From positions 16,754,258-16,818,257 of the forward strand of contig NC_079497.1 of assembly GCF_030052815.1 (NCBI RefSeq): DNA of 64,000 bases. Reading direction: 5' to 3'. The position numbers and the translations under genes are program-made. The notes below the pieces were generated by a model, which saw only the letters and a list, made by a program, of their open reading frames with translations, did no database searches and was not told the DNA's origin. Source of the stretch: Hevea brasiliensis. Taxonomy: Eukaryota > Streptophyta > Magnoliopsida > Malpighiales > Euphorbiaceae. Shown piece after piece: positions 49,295 through 62,403 of this stretch (position 1 is the first letter of the stretch; the number at the start of each line of letters is the position of its first letter).

Positions 49295-49817
49295 CAACCT
49301 TACTATCTCTGCCACGTACACCTGAGCTAACTTATCCATAGAGTAGTTAGCTCTAAGTGAGCAGTTTCAGTCTACTTGTTCACTATAACCCATATCAAAT
49401 CATGTCTGTTAGAGGATATTGGTAACCCCGCAACAAAGTCCATTACCATATTTTTCCATTTTCATTCTGGAATGGGTAGTGGGTTAAGCATTCCTGTCAA
49501 CTTTTGATATTCTATCTCACTCTCTGATAGACCTTACAGACACAAACTGTGCAATCTCTTTCTTCATGGAAGGCCATAAGTACACATTTTTTAGATCTTG
49601 ATACATTTTGGTGGCTCTAGGATGGATGTTATACTTAGCATTATGAGCTTCTCTTATAATGTCTCCCTTAAGCCTTATATCATCTAGTACACATAACCTA
49701 CTGCCACATCTTAACACTCCTTTCCCATCAAATCGGAACTCAGGGTTCTCACCCTCCTACACTATTTTAGCTATCTTTATCAACTCAGGGTCTTTGTGCT
49801 GCCTCTCTGCTACTTAT
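49295..49817 (-). pseudogene. A3 integrase, N-terminal part
   Basis: Minus-strand reading shows the integrase zinc-binding region (EAHNAKYNIHPRATKMYQDL and WPSMKKEIAQFV at 49517-49717) and core sequence up to VAEIVRL at 49300. It matches A1 at 9505-9800. It is cut at 49817 by D. Confidence 0.82.
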
Positions 49818-49964
49818 TGTCACACCTTACCCCTCTGTAAGGCATAACATGATCCCGTAGAATACCTAATGAACTATTGAACTTCACCTACCGATAACTC
49901 ATTAAGTACCTTGCAAGGGATTTTAAAACAATTTTCTTATTTTTGATAAGTGGTGAGCATTTTC

Positions 49965-52900
49965 TGTAACACCCCTCACCCGGCTACAGTGTAGCCGAGC
50001 AAGGCATGCTACAATCGGTGCCGGAGCACTCTAACTTATCTTACCTTATTTTTCTTAAATAATTTTGAATTCATTTAATTTAATATCAATTATTTTTCAA
50101 CGGAGAAACCAGCGAAGTTTCCCCTATTTTATTATCGTTTGGCGTATTTCAATATTCACCTGTTTGAAATTCAACAATATTTCTAAAGTAAAATCTTATC
50201 CATACATTTCAATTTCATAATCATTTCCACACTCATATCATCATTTGAAAAATCATTATGTAATTCAAATCTATACTCATTTGTACAAATTCATTCATGC
50301 TCCATTCTTATAGCAAAATTCTCAAATTTGCATTAATTTACATCATATGCAATAATTAAATAGATCATTAATTTACATGATATACAAAATAATTATAATT
50401 TGCTAATTTACATTACAATATAAGAAATAAATAACATACACAAAATACATGATATGCTTAATGTGAGCCCTATCTACATGCATTACTGAGGAGGTGACAA
50501 CCTTGAACGCTCTGCAGATCGAATCTCCAAAATCTCTGTTTAGTATTTGCTGGGCTTTAACTTCAGTACCTGCGCGAGAAAACAATTCCATCGCGCTAAG
50601 CATTGCTGCTTAGTGGTGCAATAATATAACAAGGAAATAATATACAAATAAAGCTAGAAATAAAATATAATTTAAATAATTAAGATTTATTTATACTTCA
50701 CATGCGGTTTCTAAAATTTGATATGTTTTATCCTAATTTAGTCTTCTTTGAAAGTGTTTATTTCGCCAATGTACAGAAATAATGTACAAAGAAAAATGAT
50801 TTAAAAATAATAAATATATGCTTATATTATCATGTAAGTCACATTTGCAATATTTATGTGTGTTATAATTTTCTTGCTAATCTTTTAGCTTTTTCTCAAT
50901 ACTTCCTAGGTTGTCTCAGATTATTTCATAATAAGTAAATTTTGATATCGGTCCAGTTCATTTCGATTCTTTTTAATAAATAACTATTCTAATTTATTTT
51001 AAGTCATCTTACTCATTTCTTTTATTTCATATCTAATATTTTTAATTGCTAATATTCTTAACTTATTTCAATAAATTTCACTGCCCAAGTAACCTATGAC
51101 AGGCTGACTAAACTGGATAACGGGTCGTTGGCACTGGACACCGCGGTGCCTCGGGCCGTCATACCATGGGACGCAGAACGTCAACCACGTATGCAGTCAG
51201 TATGGCTAAAAGGGCCATGATAACACAATCGGGCATAAAAGCCATAAATATTGGCATAAAGCCATGAATACGGGCATAAAGCCATGAATATAGGCATAAA
51301 ACCTTTCGCAGTGCTGCTAAAACAATACCCTATTGGCATGCCAAACTATCCAATCTGACACACATGTCTAGGCAATACACGGGCACATAATATCATTAAA
51401 TATTAATATATTGTGTTTTATGACTTCATTATTTCATGATAAATTTCAATTATAATTCATACATTCATTTGATCATTTATATGATCACAATTCACATCAA
51501 TTATCCTTTTATACCATTGTACTTAAAATACTTCTCCTCTCTACAATAATGAGAACTAATGTCTCATTCATACATTAATATGGTTCATTTATTCATTCAT
51601 TATGTTATTCATATTAATCACAATTCTAAACAATGGTTCACATGTACCATTGTATTCAAAACATTTTCCCTTTTCTCATTTATACATTCAAAAATCTACT
51701 TATGTAATTACAAATTTTATATTTCAAGTTGAATTATTAATATTTTATGAATTCCATTTGTGATGGGCATATAAGCCCTAACTATCTATTCACATCAATT
51801 AGGTGACTTATTTTTCATGTTTCAAGTAATCCATAAACATTTCATGGATTTCAAATTTATGGCCTTAATTCCTTTTTAACAATTTTGACTAGGATGCATA
51901 GTCTACATTTGTCATACAATTCTAAGCATTTAAGCTTAGAATTGGTTCTAGGTTTTCATCTTAATTTACTAATCATTTTGATTACTATTCACCTTACTAG
52001 TCAACCAAAATGTTGACTTTTTCATACTTAGTGGATATATTAATTCTAATTACACCAAGATCCCACATTTTGAGTTTTACATTTGCTAGTATTAATTGCC
52101 AATTGCAAATTAAAGTCCCCTAGATGTATTTCTAATTTCAAAATTTGAATTTCAAGTTTTGGTGTCACTATTCACCTCATTGGTCAACAAAAATGTTGAC
52201 TTTTGGATAGAAAATAGGTACATTGGTTTTAGCACCCCCAATGTACCACATTTTACGTTTAAACTTGTTGGAATTAACCACCAAATCCATTTCCAAACCT
52301 AAAACCAAAAGAACAGAATTTTCAGTTTTTGTGACCCAACTTTACTGTTCCATTAGGTCCTGTTGCAGTGGGAATTTGAGGAAATGGTAAACATGAAAGT
52401 TGTTTCTTATTTTGTCTAGTTGAATTTCTTTTTTCGAATTACTCCATTTGGAGTTTTGTAGCTCCAGATATGGTCCAAAAACCACAGCTGGCCGGATTTC
52501 AATTCTGCAGAATTTACCAAATCTATAGTACCATGAACAGTGACTGCCACTGCCATTTGGGTTAGGTTCTGGTCATAATTTGGGGTAGGTTTCTTCATGA
52601 AAGTTGTTTGTCTATGTCTTAACTTGTTGCTGTAAAACTTTCAGGTCAATTGACCATTTCTACAGTGAGTTATGGCCAAATGAACAGTTATCATTCTGCA
52701 GAATTGAATTGCAGGGTATCCGGATTGGGGCCAACTTTTGGTCCACTTGCTTTGGTCTTTTGGGCATGGTTTCTTCAGAAAAATTGTGCCATTATAAGTC
52801 TAGTTTCATGTCCAATTGGCCAAACACCAATTGGACCTACACAGCCAAAGTTATGGCTGTCTAAGTGGGCTGGAATCACAGCCACCCTTGCTGCTGTCCC

Positions 52901-54161
52901 TAGGCAGCCTACCATTCCACTTTGCCATGCATTAGCTCACTTCAAATTATGATTAACTTGCCTCAAATGGTCACTAATTGACCATTAGAATGTCCTTTAA
53001 TCATTTCATAAGCCAAGTCAAATTTTTACTCTCAAAACCCTAATTTTCCCTTTCAATTCACCCATACACCTAGTTAAGCACTTTCATTCATTCTATATGT
53101 GTATATACACCTTAAACATAATCTCTAATTCATTTTAAGTACATTAAAACCATCAAAAACACTGCATCATTGTTCCTTCCTTAGGGCTGCCGAAATTCTT
53201 GGTGGACATACACATATATTTGGTTCATTTAATTCACAAATTCTTACCTATTTCAAGTCTCTAACATGGAAATAAAGAGTTTAAGGTTTATATGTGCACT
53301 AACCTCTTGTAGGGCAGATTTTTCCAAGCTCAAACTTCACTTTCTTTCCTTTTCTAGGCTGCCAAACACTTTCCCAAGATGAGTGGACAAGTTTTAATGA
53401 AGAGAAGAAGGGATTTTATGGTTGGGAGTGAAGGGAATCAAGCTTGAAACAAGAGCTTCAATGGAGGGAGAGGAAGATGGGTTTTGGCTGGTTGTAAGGA
53501 AGAAGATGGCTGCTGTATTTTTTTTATTTCTTTGGTCATATTTATCTCTTTTATTGGTTAATTAATTGGTTGTTTAGTTATAATTGGTGGAAGCTTTTAA
53601 GTGACATCATAATGATGTCATATTTGGCATTTTATTGATTTTCTTTTCTTTTCATCTCTACTCATTTTCAATTTAATTTTTAGTAATGTTTATTCATATT
53701 TTATGTCATAATAACTATTTACTTAACTGGACAAGTCGGCCAAAAATCACCTCTGAAGGCGAAATGACCAAAATGCCCTCCGTTTGGCTTAACGGGTCAA
53801 AATTGTCTGTACCGATTGAAAAATTTTTCTAAATATTTTCTTGGCATTCTAATGCCATAGGAACCTCAATGACCCTTCTCTGGAGTCCCAAAAATTATTT
53901 TATTAATTTTTCCCCTGGTCTAGGGCTCCTCGTTGCGAGAACCGCAACTTCCCTCTGGTTACCCATCGCTTGGGCACCGGCTCGTTTAACTTGGTTGTAT
54001 TTTATTTCAAAAATTTTTCCTAAATTTTTCTTATTAATATTTGAGTTAATTATGGTTCCTGACTTTAGTTTAAATATTTTTCCGAACGTTCTAGCTATCC
54101 GGACCGACACCGGTCACCGGAACAGTAGAATGTACGTAATTGCTACAATGAGGGTGTTACA
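49965..54161 (-). mobile_element. F: chimeric solo LTR (4.2 kb)
   Basis: TGTAACACCCCTCACCCGGC to ATGAGGGTGTTACA, flanked by perfect TTTTC duplications (49960-49964 and 54162-54166). The right part (about 52141-54161) is close to the B LTR (14729-17809) by eye, while the left part (49965-52140) is strongly diverged from B and starts like the reversed end of G. At the joint a segment with a GTCAAC...TGTTGACTTTT hairpin appears twice (about 51996-52080 and 52175-52260). No internal element sequence. Confidence 0.85.
51231..51303. repeat. 20-bp minisatellite inside F
   Basis: About 3.5 copies of gggcataaagccatgaatac: 51231-51251, 51252-51271, 51272-51291 and a partial copy. The unit resembles the single ggctaaaagccatgaaatca word in the B LTR, so it grew locally. 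Confidence 0.88.
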
Positions 54162-57100
54162 TTTTCTAATAGGTATTAAAACATTTAATTAAAGTTGAAA
54201 ATTAGTTAAAATTTTTAGCCCATTTTATTTTTCCGCAAATTTTATAAAAATTTCGGCAGAGTGCCGTTTGTATTTTGAGAAAACAGTTATTCAAATACCT
54301 GTAAAAAGCACTTCCAATAAATTTTCTCAACAACTTCTTCAAATTCACAATCATCTCAATTAATTTCAACACATTATCAACTTCCAAAATCCAAATCCAC
54401 CATTTCCAATATCCAATAATCATCAAAATACAATCAATCAATTTTATTCATTCATATTTCATTAAAGATAAACAATTTATATATACATCATACTAAGAAT
54501 TTACATTAAAAGAAATTCAAACTAAATTTTATTACAAACTTTATATAAACTTTGTACAAGCTGCTCAAGATCGATTTTACATGTCCATACAATTACTTAC
54601 ATTACATACATCAAAATAAATTTCTACAATCAGGGTATAAAATATACCCGATATAGCTTCAAGCAAGTAGCTCCCCTGTCCTCAGCAGCTCAGTCAGCTG
54701 CTCCTCAAGTCTTTAAATCTGCGACAGCAATAACAGCTATCGCTGAGTACTAGGACTCAGTGGTGCACAACATACTAAAATAATCTTTATGCAACATTTA
54801 AATCACATTTATTCAAAAATTGGATTGAACATGAAAATTAAATACAAAACATAAATTATGAGATTTTAATCCAAACAAGTTCATTTCAAAGTGCCAAAAC
54901 ACATTTCATAAAACCCACAGTTATATCATGCCATTCGAAACAAATATAATCTCAATAGCCAGAGGCTAAGGAGAAGTCACATCACAAGGCTAGCTAGCTC
55001 AAATATATGGATATCCATTCAATTTCTTCTTCTACTGGAACACACCTCAACACTTCAGCCAGAGAAGGAATCAAAATTCAAAACTGATTACCCCCACTAG
55101 TCATGCTAGTGAGGTGTTCAAATATATGGTCATGACACTGTGGTTTCAAAACTTATCTTAACAATTTGCTAAACATTGCCATTTCAAATATTCACAAATA
55201 ACTTTCAACAATTTAATTCAAAAGCATCATAATAATGTCACAATTCAATATTTCACATTATTCAAAACAATATGTAGAAGATAATTTACAAAAATTATAC
55301 GTTGTGCACAAACCTTAAACGAGTCCCCTCTTGGCCTTGACTCGATTCCTTGGGTTCTTTCCCAGTATTCTTTTCAACTGAAACACACAATTTTACAGTG
55401 TTTCAGTACCATAACTTAACATAAATCCAAAAATAAATTTAACTTCACTTTTACCTAGCTCTAATGTGCTAAACTCGACGTTCTTTGAATTTTTTTGTTT
55501 CGGGGTTACTATTCACTACACTATTCAAGTCAAATTGTTGACTTTCTAAGGCTTAATAGGTATGGGAATTCCAACTCCACCCACATACCACATTTTGGTC
55601 ACTAAATTTGTTGGTTTTGGTTGTTTACTCAAATTCTAAGTCTTTTAGGCAAATTTGGAAATATTCAGTTTTTGTGTCCTATTTTGCACTGTTCCATTGA
55701 TCAGTTTGCTGTTAGAATTTGGCTAAGGTTTCTCTATAGAAATTATTCTTTAATATCTTAACTTTATTCTCCTTTTTGAATCACTCCATTTGGAGTTTTG
55801 TAGCTCAAGTTATAGCCATTTGAATCATGGCTATCGGATTGGACTTACCCAGTTTTCTGGACACCAAATTGGTTCTGGCAGTTTTAGGTCACCAATTTTG
55901 GGTGGCTAAATGACTTGATTAAGAGCATAATTTGGGTTTGTGTTCTTCATGAAAGTTTTAGGTCTATATCTCAACTTTCCACTGGTAAAATTTCAAGTCA
56001 TTTAGACCTACCTAGCTCAAGTTATGGTCAAATGAACAAACACTATTCATTTAGTCATTTTGTACAGGGCAGACTAAGATTTTCCGGATTTGGTCAATTT
56101 GTTCACTAGGTTTTGGTCACTTTTTGGGCATGGTTCCTAAATGAAAATTGTGTCATTTAGTGTCTATTTTCATTCCCAATTGGTCTCATACCAATTGGAC
56201 TTGTAAATTTTTAGTTTTGGTCCCTCAAAGGGACCTTGGTCATGCTGCCTGCAGCAAGACCACATTGAATCTGAATTTGCTTTTGATTCAAACACTTCTA
56301 ACACACTTCATTTGGTCACAAATGACCATTTCGCACTTCAAACTAGATCAAAGACATCATTTACCAATTTCTCACATTTTTCTTTCTAAACCCTAAGTTT
56401 TCAAAACCCTAATTCACAAATTCTTTGCATTTAGCTAATTCAAAGCCTTTAACTATAATCACTCAACTACTTGAGGTTCATATTCCCATCCAAATCAATC
56501 AAACCATACAAATCACACTCCCCACCATGCTGGCCGAAATTCACTTATAATCCACACTTTTAATTTGTTTCATTTTTCAACAAATCATCACTCTATCAAA
56601 TTGCCTAAGTATATATGTAAAGATACAAAAAGAGAACTCAACTAACCTTTTATGCAGAATATTTTTTTCTTTCAAAACTTCTTTCTTTCTTTTTCTTTTT
56701 ATTGTCAAGCTCCTTATCAAGGTCTAACTACAAGATTTGATATTGGAGAGTAAGGTTTCTATGGTGGAATTTAAGGTTTATGAAGCTTAGTTTAGTGCTT
56801 CAATGGAGTTATGTGAGAGAGCTTGGGAGAGGGATATGTCACGGCAACAAGAAGAAGAAGGACTTTTATTTTTTTTTCTTTTCTTTTCTTTTTCTTTTAT
56901 AAGTTCATCTCTTAGGAAGACCATAATTTATCTAAATTAAATAAATTTTAATTATAATATTTATGGCATCATGCTTATGTCACCACATGATGTCATTACC
57001 TTTTTAACTTTTTCATTTTCCTTTTTTTTCTATTTATTTTTCTATTTGTTCTTTAATTTAATTTCTGATTCTAAAATTTACTTTTCTCTGATTTTATTTG

Positions 57101-57551
57101 ACAGTTAGGTCAGGAGTCAGCTCTAGAGGTCAATTGACCAAATTGCCCCTCGCCGGTTTGACCTGGTTTGAAAATAATTCAATATTTCTTTCGAATCCCT
57201 GACCTAATTATTTAACTGGCTTAATAATTCTTTTTCATGATTTTCTCTTTTCCACTGTGTTCATAATAGTCCTAAGGACCGCGACGTCACATTTTACGGT
57301 TTAAAATTCGAGTTTAAATCGACCTCGCAATCCTGCCTGAGGAGGTCACCCATCGCTGTGACTCTCGGCTTGTTTAACTTCTTATGTTCTGTTTTTCTTA
57401 TTTATACTTAACTAATTGGCAATTACTAATTATTTGTGTTTATAGCTTATCTAGTTGTCTTAAGGGTGGTTCTAATCCCTTTAATTGTCTGGACCGACTC
57501 CGATCACCGGAATAGTAAAATATACCAGGCTATGCAAATAGGGGTGTTACA

Positions 57552-57566
57552 ATTCTCTCCCCCTTA
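57552..57566 (-). other. D polypurine tract
   Basis: Minus strand AAGGGGGAGAGAAT directly before TGTAACACC of the 3' LTR. Confidence 0.85.
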
Positions 57567-57597
57567 AATAAATTTCGTCTCAAAATTTTACCTGATA

Positions 57598-60500
57598 TCA
57601 ATCTCTGAACAGCTGTGGGTGCTGTCTCCTCATGTCCTTCTCTCGTTTCCAAGTAGCCTCCTGGCCCGAATAATAGTTCCACAGCACTTTTACCAACGGT
57701 ATCTGCTTGTTCCGTAGTTGTTTCACCTCATAAGCCAGAATCTCTATGGGTTCTTCTTCATATGTGAGGTCTGGATTCACTTCAATTTCTTCTACTGGTA
57801 GTATATGAGATGGATCTGATCGATAACTCTTCAACATCGATACATGGAAGACATTATGTATCTTCTCCAACTCTGGAGGTAGTGCCAAATGGTATGCCAA
57901 GGGACCCACTCTTTCCAGAACCTCATTTGTCCCAATGAAATGAGGACTCAGTTTCCCCTTTTTGCTGAATCTCATAATTCTCTTCCAAGGGGAAACCTTG
58001 AGGAATACTTTCTCACCCACTGCATACTCAATATCTCTTCTCTTTAAATCAATGTAGGACTTCTGACGGTCTGATGCAGTCTTAAGTTAATCTCTGATCA
58101 CTCTGATCTTCTCCTCAGTTTGCTGAACAATTTCGGGTCCAATCATCTTTCTTTCACCCACATCATCCCAACACAATGGGGTTCTATATTTTTTGCCATA
58201 CAAAGCTTCATATGGAGGCATCCTAATGCTTGATTGGTAGCTATTGTCATAAGCAAACTCAATCAAAGGCAAGTGCGTGTCCCAACTGCCCTCAAATTCA
58301 ATCACACAAGCCTGTAGCATGTCCTCCAAAATCTGAATTACCCTCTCAGACTGGCTATCTGTCTGTGGGTGGAATGCAGTACTGAAGTTCAATCTAGTTC
58401 CTAGGGCTCTCTGAAGACTACCCCAGAATCTAAAAGTGACCTAGGATCTCTGTCTGATACGATGGATACTGGCACTCCATGCAATCTCACAACCTCATCA
58501 ATGTACAACTTGGCCAATCTTTATAGACTATAGTCCATCCGGACTGGCAAAAAATGAGCAGACTTGGTTAGTCTGTTAACAATGACCCATACTGCATCAT
58601 GACTCCTCTGTGTCCTCAGAAGTCCCATCACAAAATCCATCATTATTCTTTCCCATTTTCATTCTGGTACTGATTGTGGATGTAACAACCCAGCAGGTAC
58701 TTGATGCTCTGCCTTCACTTGCTGACAAGTTAGGCATTTAGAAACAAACTCTGCCACATCTCTTTTCATACCCATCCACCAGTAATGCTCCTTTAGCCCT
58801 CTATACATTTTTGTGCCACCAGGGTGCATGGCAAAAGGAGACTCATGTGCTTCCTTCAAAATGATCTGCCTCAAATCAACATTATTAGGAACATATATTC
58901 TGCCCTGGTGTAGCAGTAGACCATCATCTCTAACTGAGAACTCATGTTTCTTGCCCTATCTGACTTCTTCCAATAGCTTCTGATACCTTTCATCATTCTG
59001 AGCAGCCATTCTTATCTGATCAATCAACACTGGCTGTACATGCCATGCAACTGCTGTCTGCCAATCATCATTAATCTCTAAGCTGGCATGCAATGATCTT
59101 AACTCATGTACCATAGATAAAGGAGTAACCCGTAGACTTTCCATAGTCTTGCGACTTAGGGCGTCAGCCACAACATTAGCTTTCCCTGGCTAATAGTCTA
59201 TCAGACAATCATAGTCTTTTATCAATTCTAACCATCTCCTCTATCTCAAATTCAACTCCTTCTGAGTGCCCAAATACTTCAAACTCTTATAATCTGTGTA
59301 GATGTAGCACTTTTTCCCATACAAATAGTGTCTCCAGATCTTAAGAGCAAACACTATAGCGGCAAGCTCCAAATCATGTGTTGGATAATTCCTCTCATGC
59401 GGTTTTAGCTGGCGTGATGCATAGGCAATGACATTTCGATCTTGCATCAATACACAGCCTAACCCATTGTGAGAAGCATCACTATAAACTATGTATTCTT
59501 TACCCGGAGTAGGTAAAGTCAGAACTGGAGCTTTAGTCAAACATTTCTTCAATTCATCAAAACTCTATTGGCATTTATCCGTCCACTGAAATTTCACATA
59601 TTTTCGAAGTAATTTAGTCAATGGAGATGCCAATATGGAGAATCTCTTCACAAATCTATGGTAGTATCCAGCTAAACCCAGAAAAATGCGAATCCCGTGA
59701 TATTCCTGGGTGGCCTCCAATTAAGGACAGCTTCAATCTTACTTGGATCTACCTTGATGCCCTCTACTGATACTACATGCCCCAAGAAAGATATTTCTTT
59801 CAGCCAAAATTCACATTTCGACAATTTGGCGTATAGCTGTTTCTCCCTTAAAGTCTGCAATACAAACCACAGATGTCTATCATGCTCTTCTGCAGTCCTC
59901 GAATAGACCAATATATCATCTATGAATACCACAACAAACTGATCGAGGTATGGTCTGAAGATAGTGTTCATCAGATCCATAAAAGCAGCCGGAGCATTAG
60001 TTAACCCGAATGGCATGACCAAGAACTCATAATGGCCATAGCGGGTTTTGAAGGCAGTTTTAGGAATACTCTACTCTTGTACTTTCAGCTGATAATAACC
60101 TGATCTCAGGTCAATTTTGGAGAATATAGCTGCACCCCTCAACTGATCAAACAAGTCATCAATACGGGGCAAAGGATATTTATTCTTTATTGTCACCTTA
60201 TTCAAATGCCGATAGTCAATACATAAGCGAAGAGTGCCATCCTTCTTCTTTACAAACAACACTGGCGCTCCCCAAGGTGACACACTAGGGCGAATAAAGC
60301 CCTTGTCAAGCAATTCTTGTAACTGCACTTTCAACTCTTTTAATTCTGCTGGTGCCATTCTATATGGTGTTATGGAGAATGGGTCTATACCATGCATAAC
60401 ATCAATCTCAAACTGCACCTTTCTTTCTGAAGGTAATCCTGGCAATTCATCAGGAAACACATCCTGAAAGTCACATACTGTAGGGATGTCCCTCATTACT

Positions 60501-62214
60501 GGACTTCCCACTTGGGTATCTATCACATGTGCCAAGTATGCTTCACACGCCTTTCTGATCATTTTTCTGGCTAGCGCAGCCGAAATGATGTTTGATGGCA
60601 GTAAATGCCTCTCCCCATGTATTACCACATCACCGCATGCAGGAGACCAAAAGTGATCTTGATCTCTGATACCAATCATGGCGTGATGCCTGACTAACCA
60701 ATCCATGCCCAAGATGATATCATAATCTCTGAAGGGCATTTCAATCAAATCTGATAGGAAAACATGTCCTTGGATCACCAAAGGACAGTCTCTATAAATT
60801 CTATTGACCTGAACCTCTTGTCCTAACGGACTAGTTACTAGCACTTCAAAACCCATTTGGACACATGGAATAGTAAGTGAACTTACTATGCTAGCACTAA
60901 CATATGAGTGGGTTGAACCCGGATCAAACAACACAAATACTTCTTCATTAGAGATAGAGAATGCACTGGCTACCACATCAGAAATCTCAGCCTCTTCTCG
61001 CTGTCTCATTATATAGACTCTGGCTGACACACTTCCTTGTCAGGCCGATCGACCAACAAGGTTCTCGATCGCGGTGCCTTTACCTCTGCCTCTTCCTCTA
61101 CCAATTGATTGTGAACCTCTGAGAGCAGGACTCTGAATAGATCTTTCGGCAGTAGTAGGAGCTGGACCATACTTAGGAGCACTAGTGCAGTCTTTTGCAA
61201 GATGGCCCTTGCCTCCACAGTTAAAACAGGCTCCAGTGGCCCAATAGCATTCTCCCCCATGAATCTTGCCACAAGTCTCACAGGGGCGAGCAGGATATGA
61301 ACCCCTGCTCGACTGCTGACCAGACCTAGGGGGTCTCTGTCCAGAAAATCTGCCTCTTCCAAATCTTCCACCTCGACCGCTGCTGGGTCCACTAAATTGC
61401 TTCTTCTTTCCAGAGGTACCACCAGAACTTGGCTCTACTAACTTTTTTCCCTTATCTTTTTCTTATTTCTCAGCTTTCTCTGATTTTTCTTTTACTGTGC
61501 TTGAGACATGAGTTCTGAAAAATTACTGTGTCTGAATGCCACTACTTGCATTCTCAAACTGGGCTTCAAACCAGTTTCAAATCTCCTGCATCTTGCCTTG
61601 CTGGTAGAAAAGAGACTCCCAGCATAATGACTTAAGCAGGAGAACTCCCTCTCATACTCTGCTACTAATCGGTTCCCTTGTTTCAAACTTAAAAATTCTT
61701 ACAATTTCTGATCAACATATGCATCTGGAATATATTTCTGCCTGAATTCTCTGATGAAGTCATCCCAGGTCAGTACTGGTGGTTCAGCTAAGCTGCGGGG
61801 GATGGTCTTCCACCAATCATACACATTCCCTTGTAGTAGCGACACAGAATATTCAAACTTCAGTTCATCTTAGCAGTGCAGCTTCTTAAATACTCTATCC
61901 ATCCTTTCAAGCCATTGCTCAGCCTCTAAAGAGTCCATTGTACCCTTAAATTCTGTAGCCCCATACTTCAATAACTTATCATACTATCTGGCTGGAGGCA
62001 ATGGTTGTGCCACAGGTGTCTGAGGTGGAGCTTAAGCAAGCATACCCCCAGCCATTTGTTGAAACATCGCAGCCATCTGTTATGCAAACTGTTCAGGAAA
62101 CTGTGGCATTTATGGGGCTAGTGCTACTGACCCACTGACATTCTGTAAAGCTGGGGCTTCCCCTTGTTCCTCAACTTCAACAGATTGCTCGACTGAGCGA
62201 TCCCCTTCTTCCAT
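57598..62214 (-). pseudogene. gag-pol: D gag-pol polyprotein gene, broken by stops
   Basis: Minus strand from ATG 62214 (MEEGDRSVEQ). Gag has a WLERMDRVFKKLHC-type core and YDWWKTIP; a Cys/His zinc knuckle lies about 61190-61290 in another frame from its neighbours. Protease: [16 protein letters not shown] (within 60071-61030). [12 protein letters not shown] and FIDDILVYS (60071-60470 and 59672-60022). RNase [11 protein letters not shown] (59241-59552). Integrase: [12 protein letters not shown] (58659-58874) and HPQTDSQSERVIQ leading straight into ILEDMLQ (58087-58392), with no intron-like insert. The tail has FHVSMLKSYRSDPSH and VLWNYYSGQEATWK (57598-58020). Many TAG/TAA codons and frame changes make it non-functional. 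Confidence 0.9.
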
Positions 62215-62383
62215 TTCAGTCTGAAGTTAGGGTATCTCCTGAACAAATAACAAAAGGAGATTTCCCTCTGTTAGTTCATATTTATGATGTAATGCACTGT
62301 AAGTAACAAATATGGACATGGAGCAGTTGTACTTAACAAGGAAAGACACAAATTCATAAGTTAAAACATACTTCAAAAATTTT

Positions 62384-62395
62384 GCTCTGATACCA
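62384..62395 (-). other. D primer binding site (tRNA-iMet)
   Basis: Minus strand TGGTATCAGAGC, 8 nt inside the 5' LTR edge (B and C have 5 nt). Confidence 0.88.
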
Positions 62396-62403
62396 CTAAA
62401 ACA

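Larger units (their letters stand above)
26349..49817 (-). mobile_element. A3: A-family Ty3/gypsy element, split by H and truncated by D
   Basis: The 3' LTR (26349-28712), polypurine tract and the 3' part of pol lie at 26349-29671. Integrase continues at 49295-49817 beyond H. The rest (RNase H, RT, gag, 5' LTR) is not in the window because D starts at 49818. The integrase reading joins across H (HGAPV on one side, VAEIVRLQ on the other), which proves the two pieces are one element. It sits in the protease of element I. Confidence 0.88.
49818..57551 (-). repeat. D 3' LTR, split by F
   Basis: TGTCACACCTTACCCCTC to AATAGGGGTGTTACA. Without F and one duplication it is about 3532 bp, close to E1's 3519 bp. 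It has the palindrome in decayed form near 56028-56054. Confidence 0.92.

Noticed and set aside
51231..51303. Regular short repeats resembling a CRISPR array
   Set aside because: Units are directly adjacent without spacers, lie within an LTR of a plant genome, and no cas genes exist.
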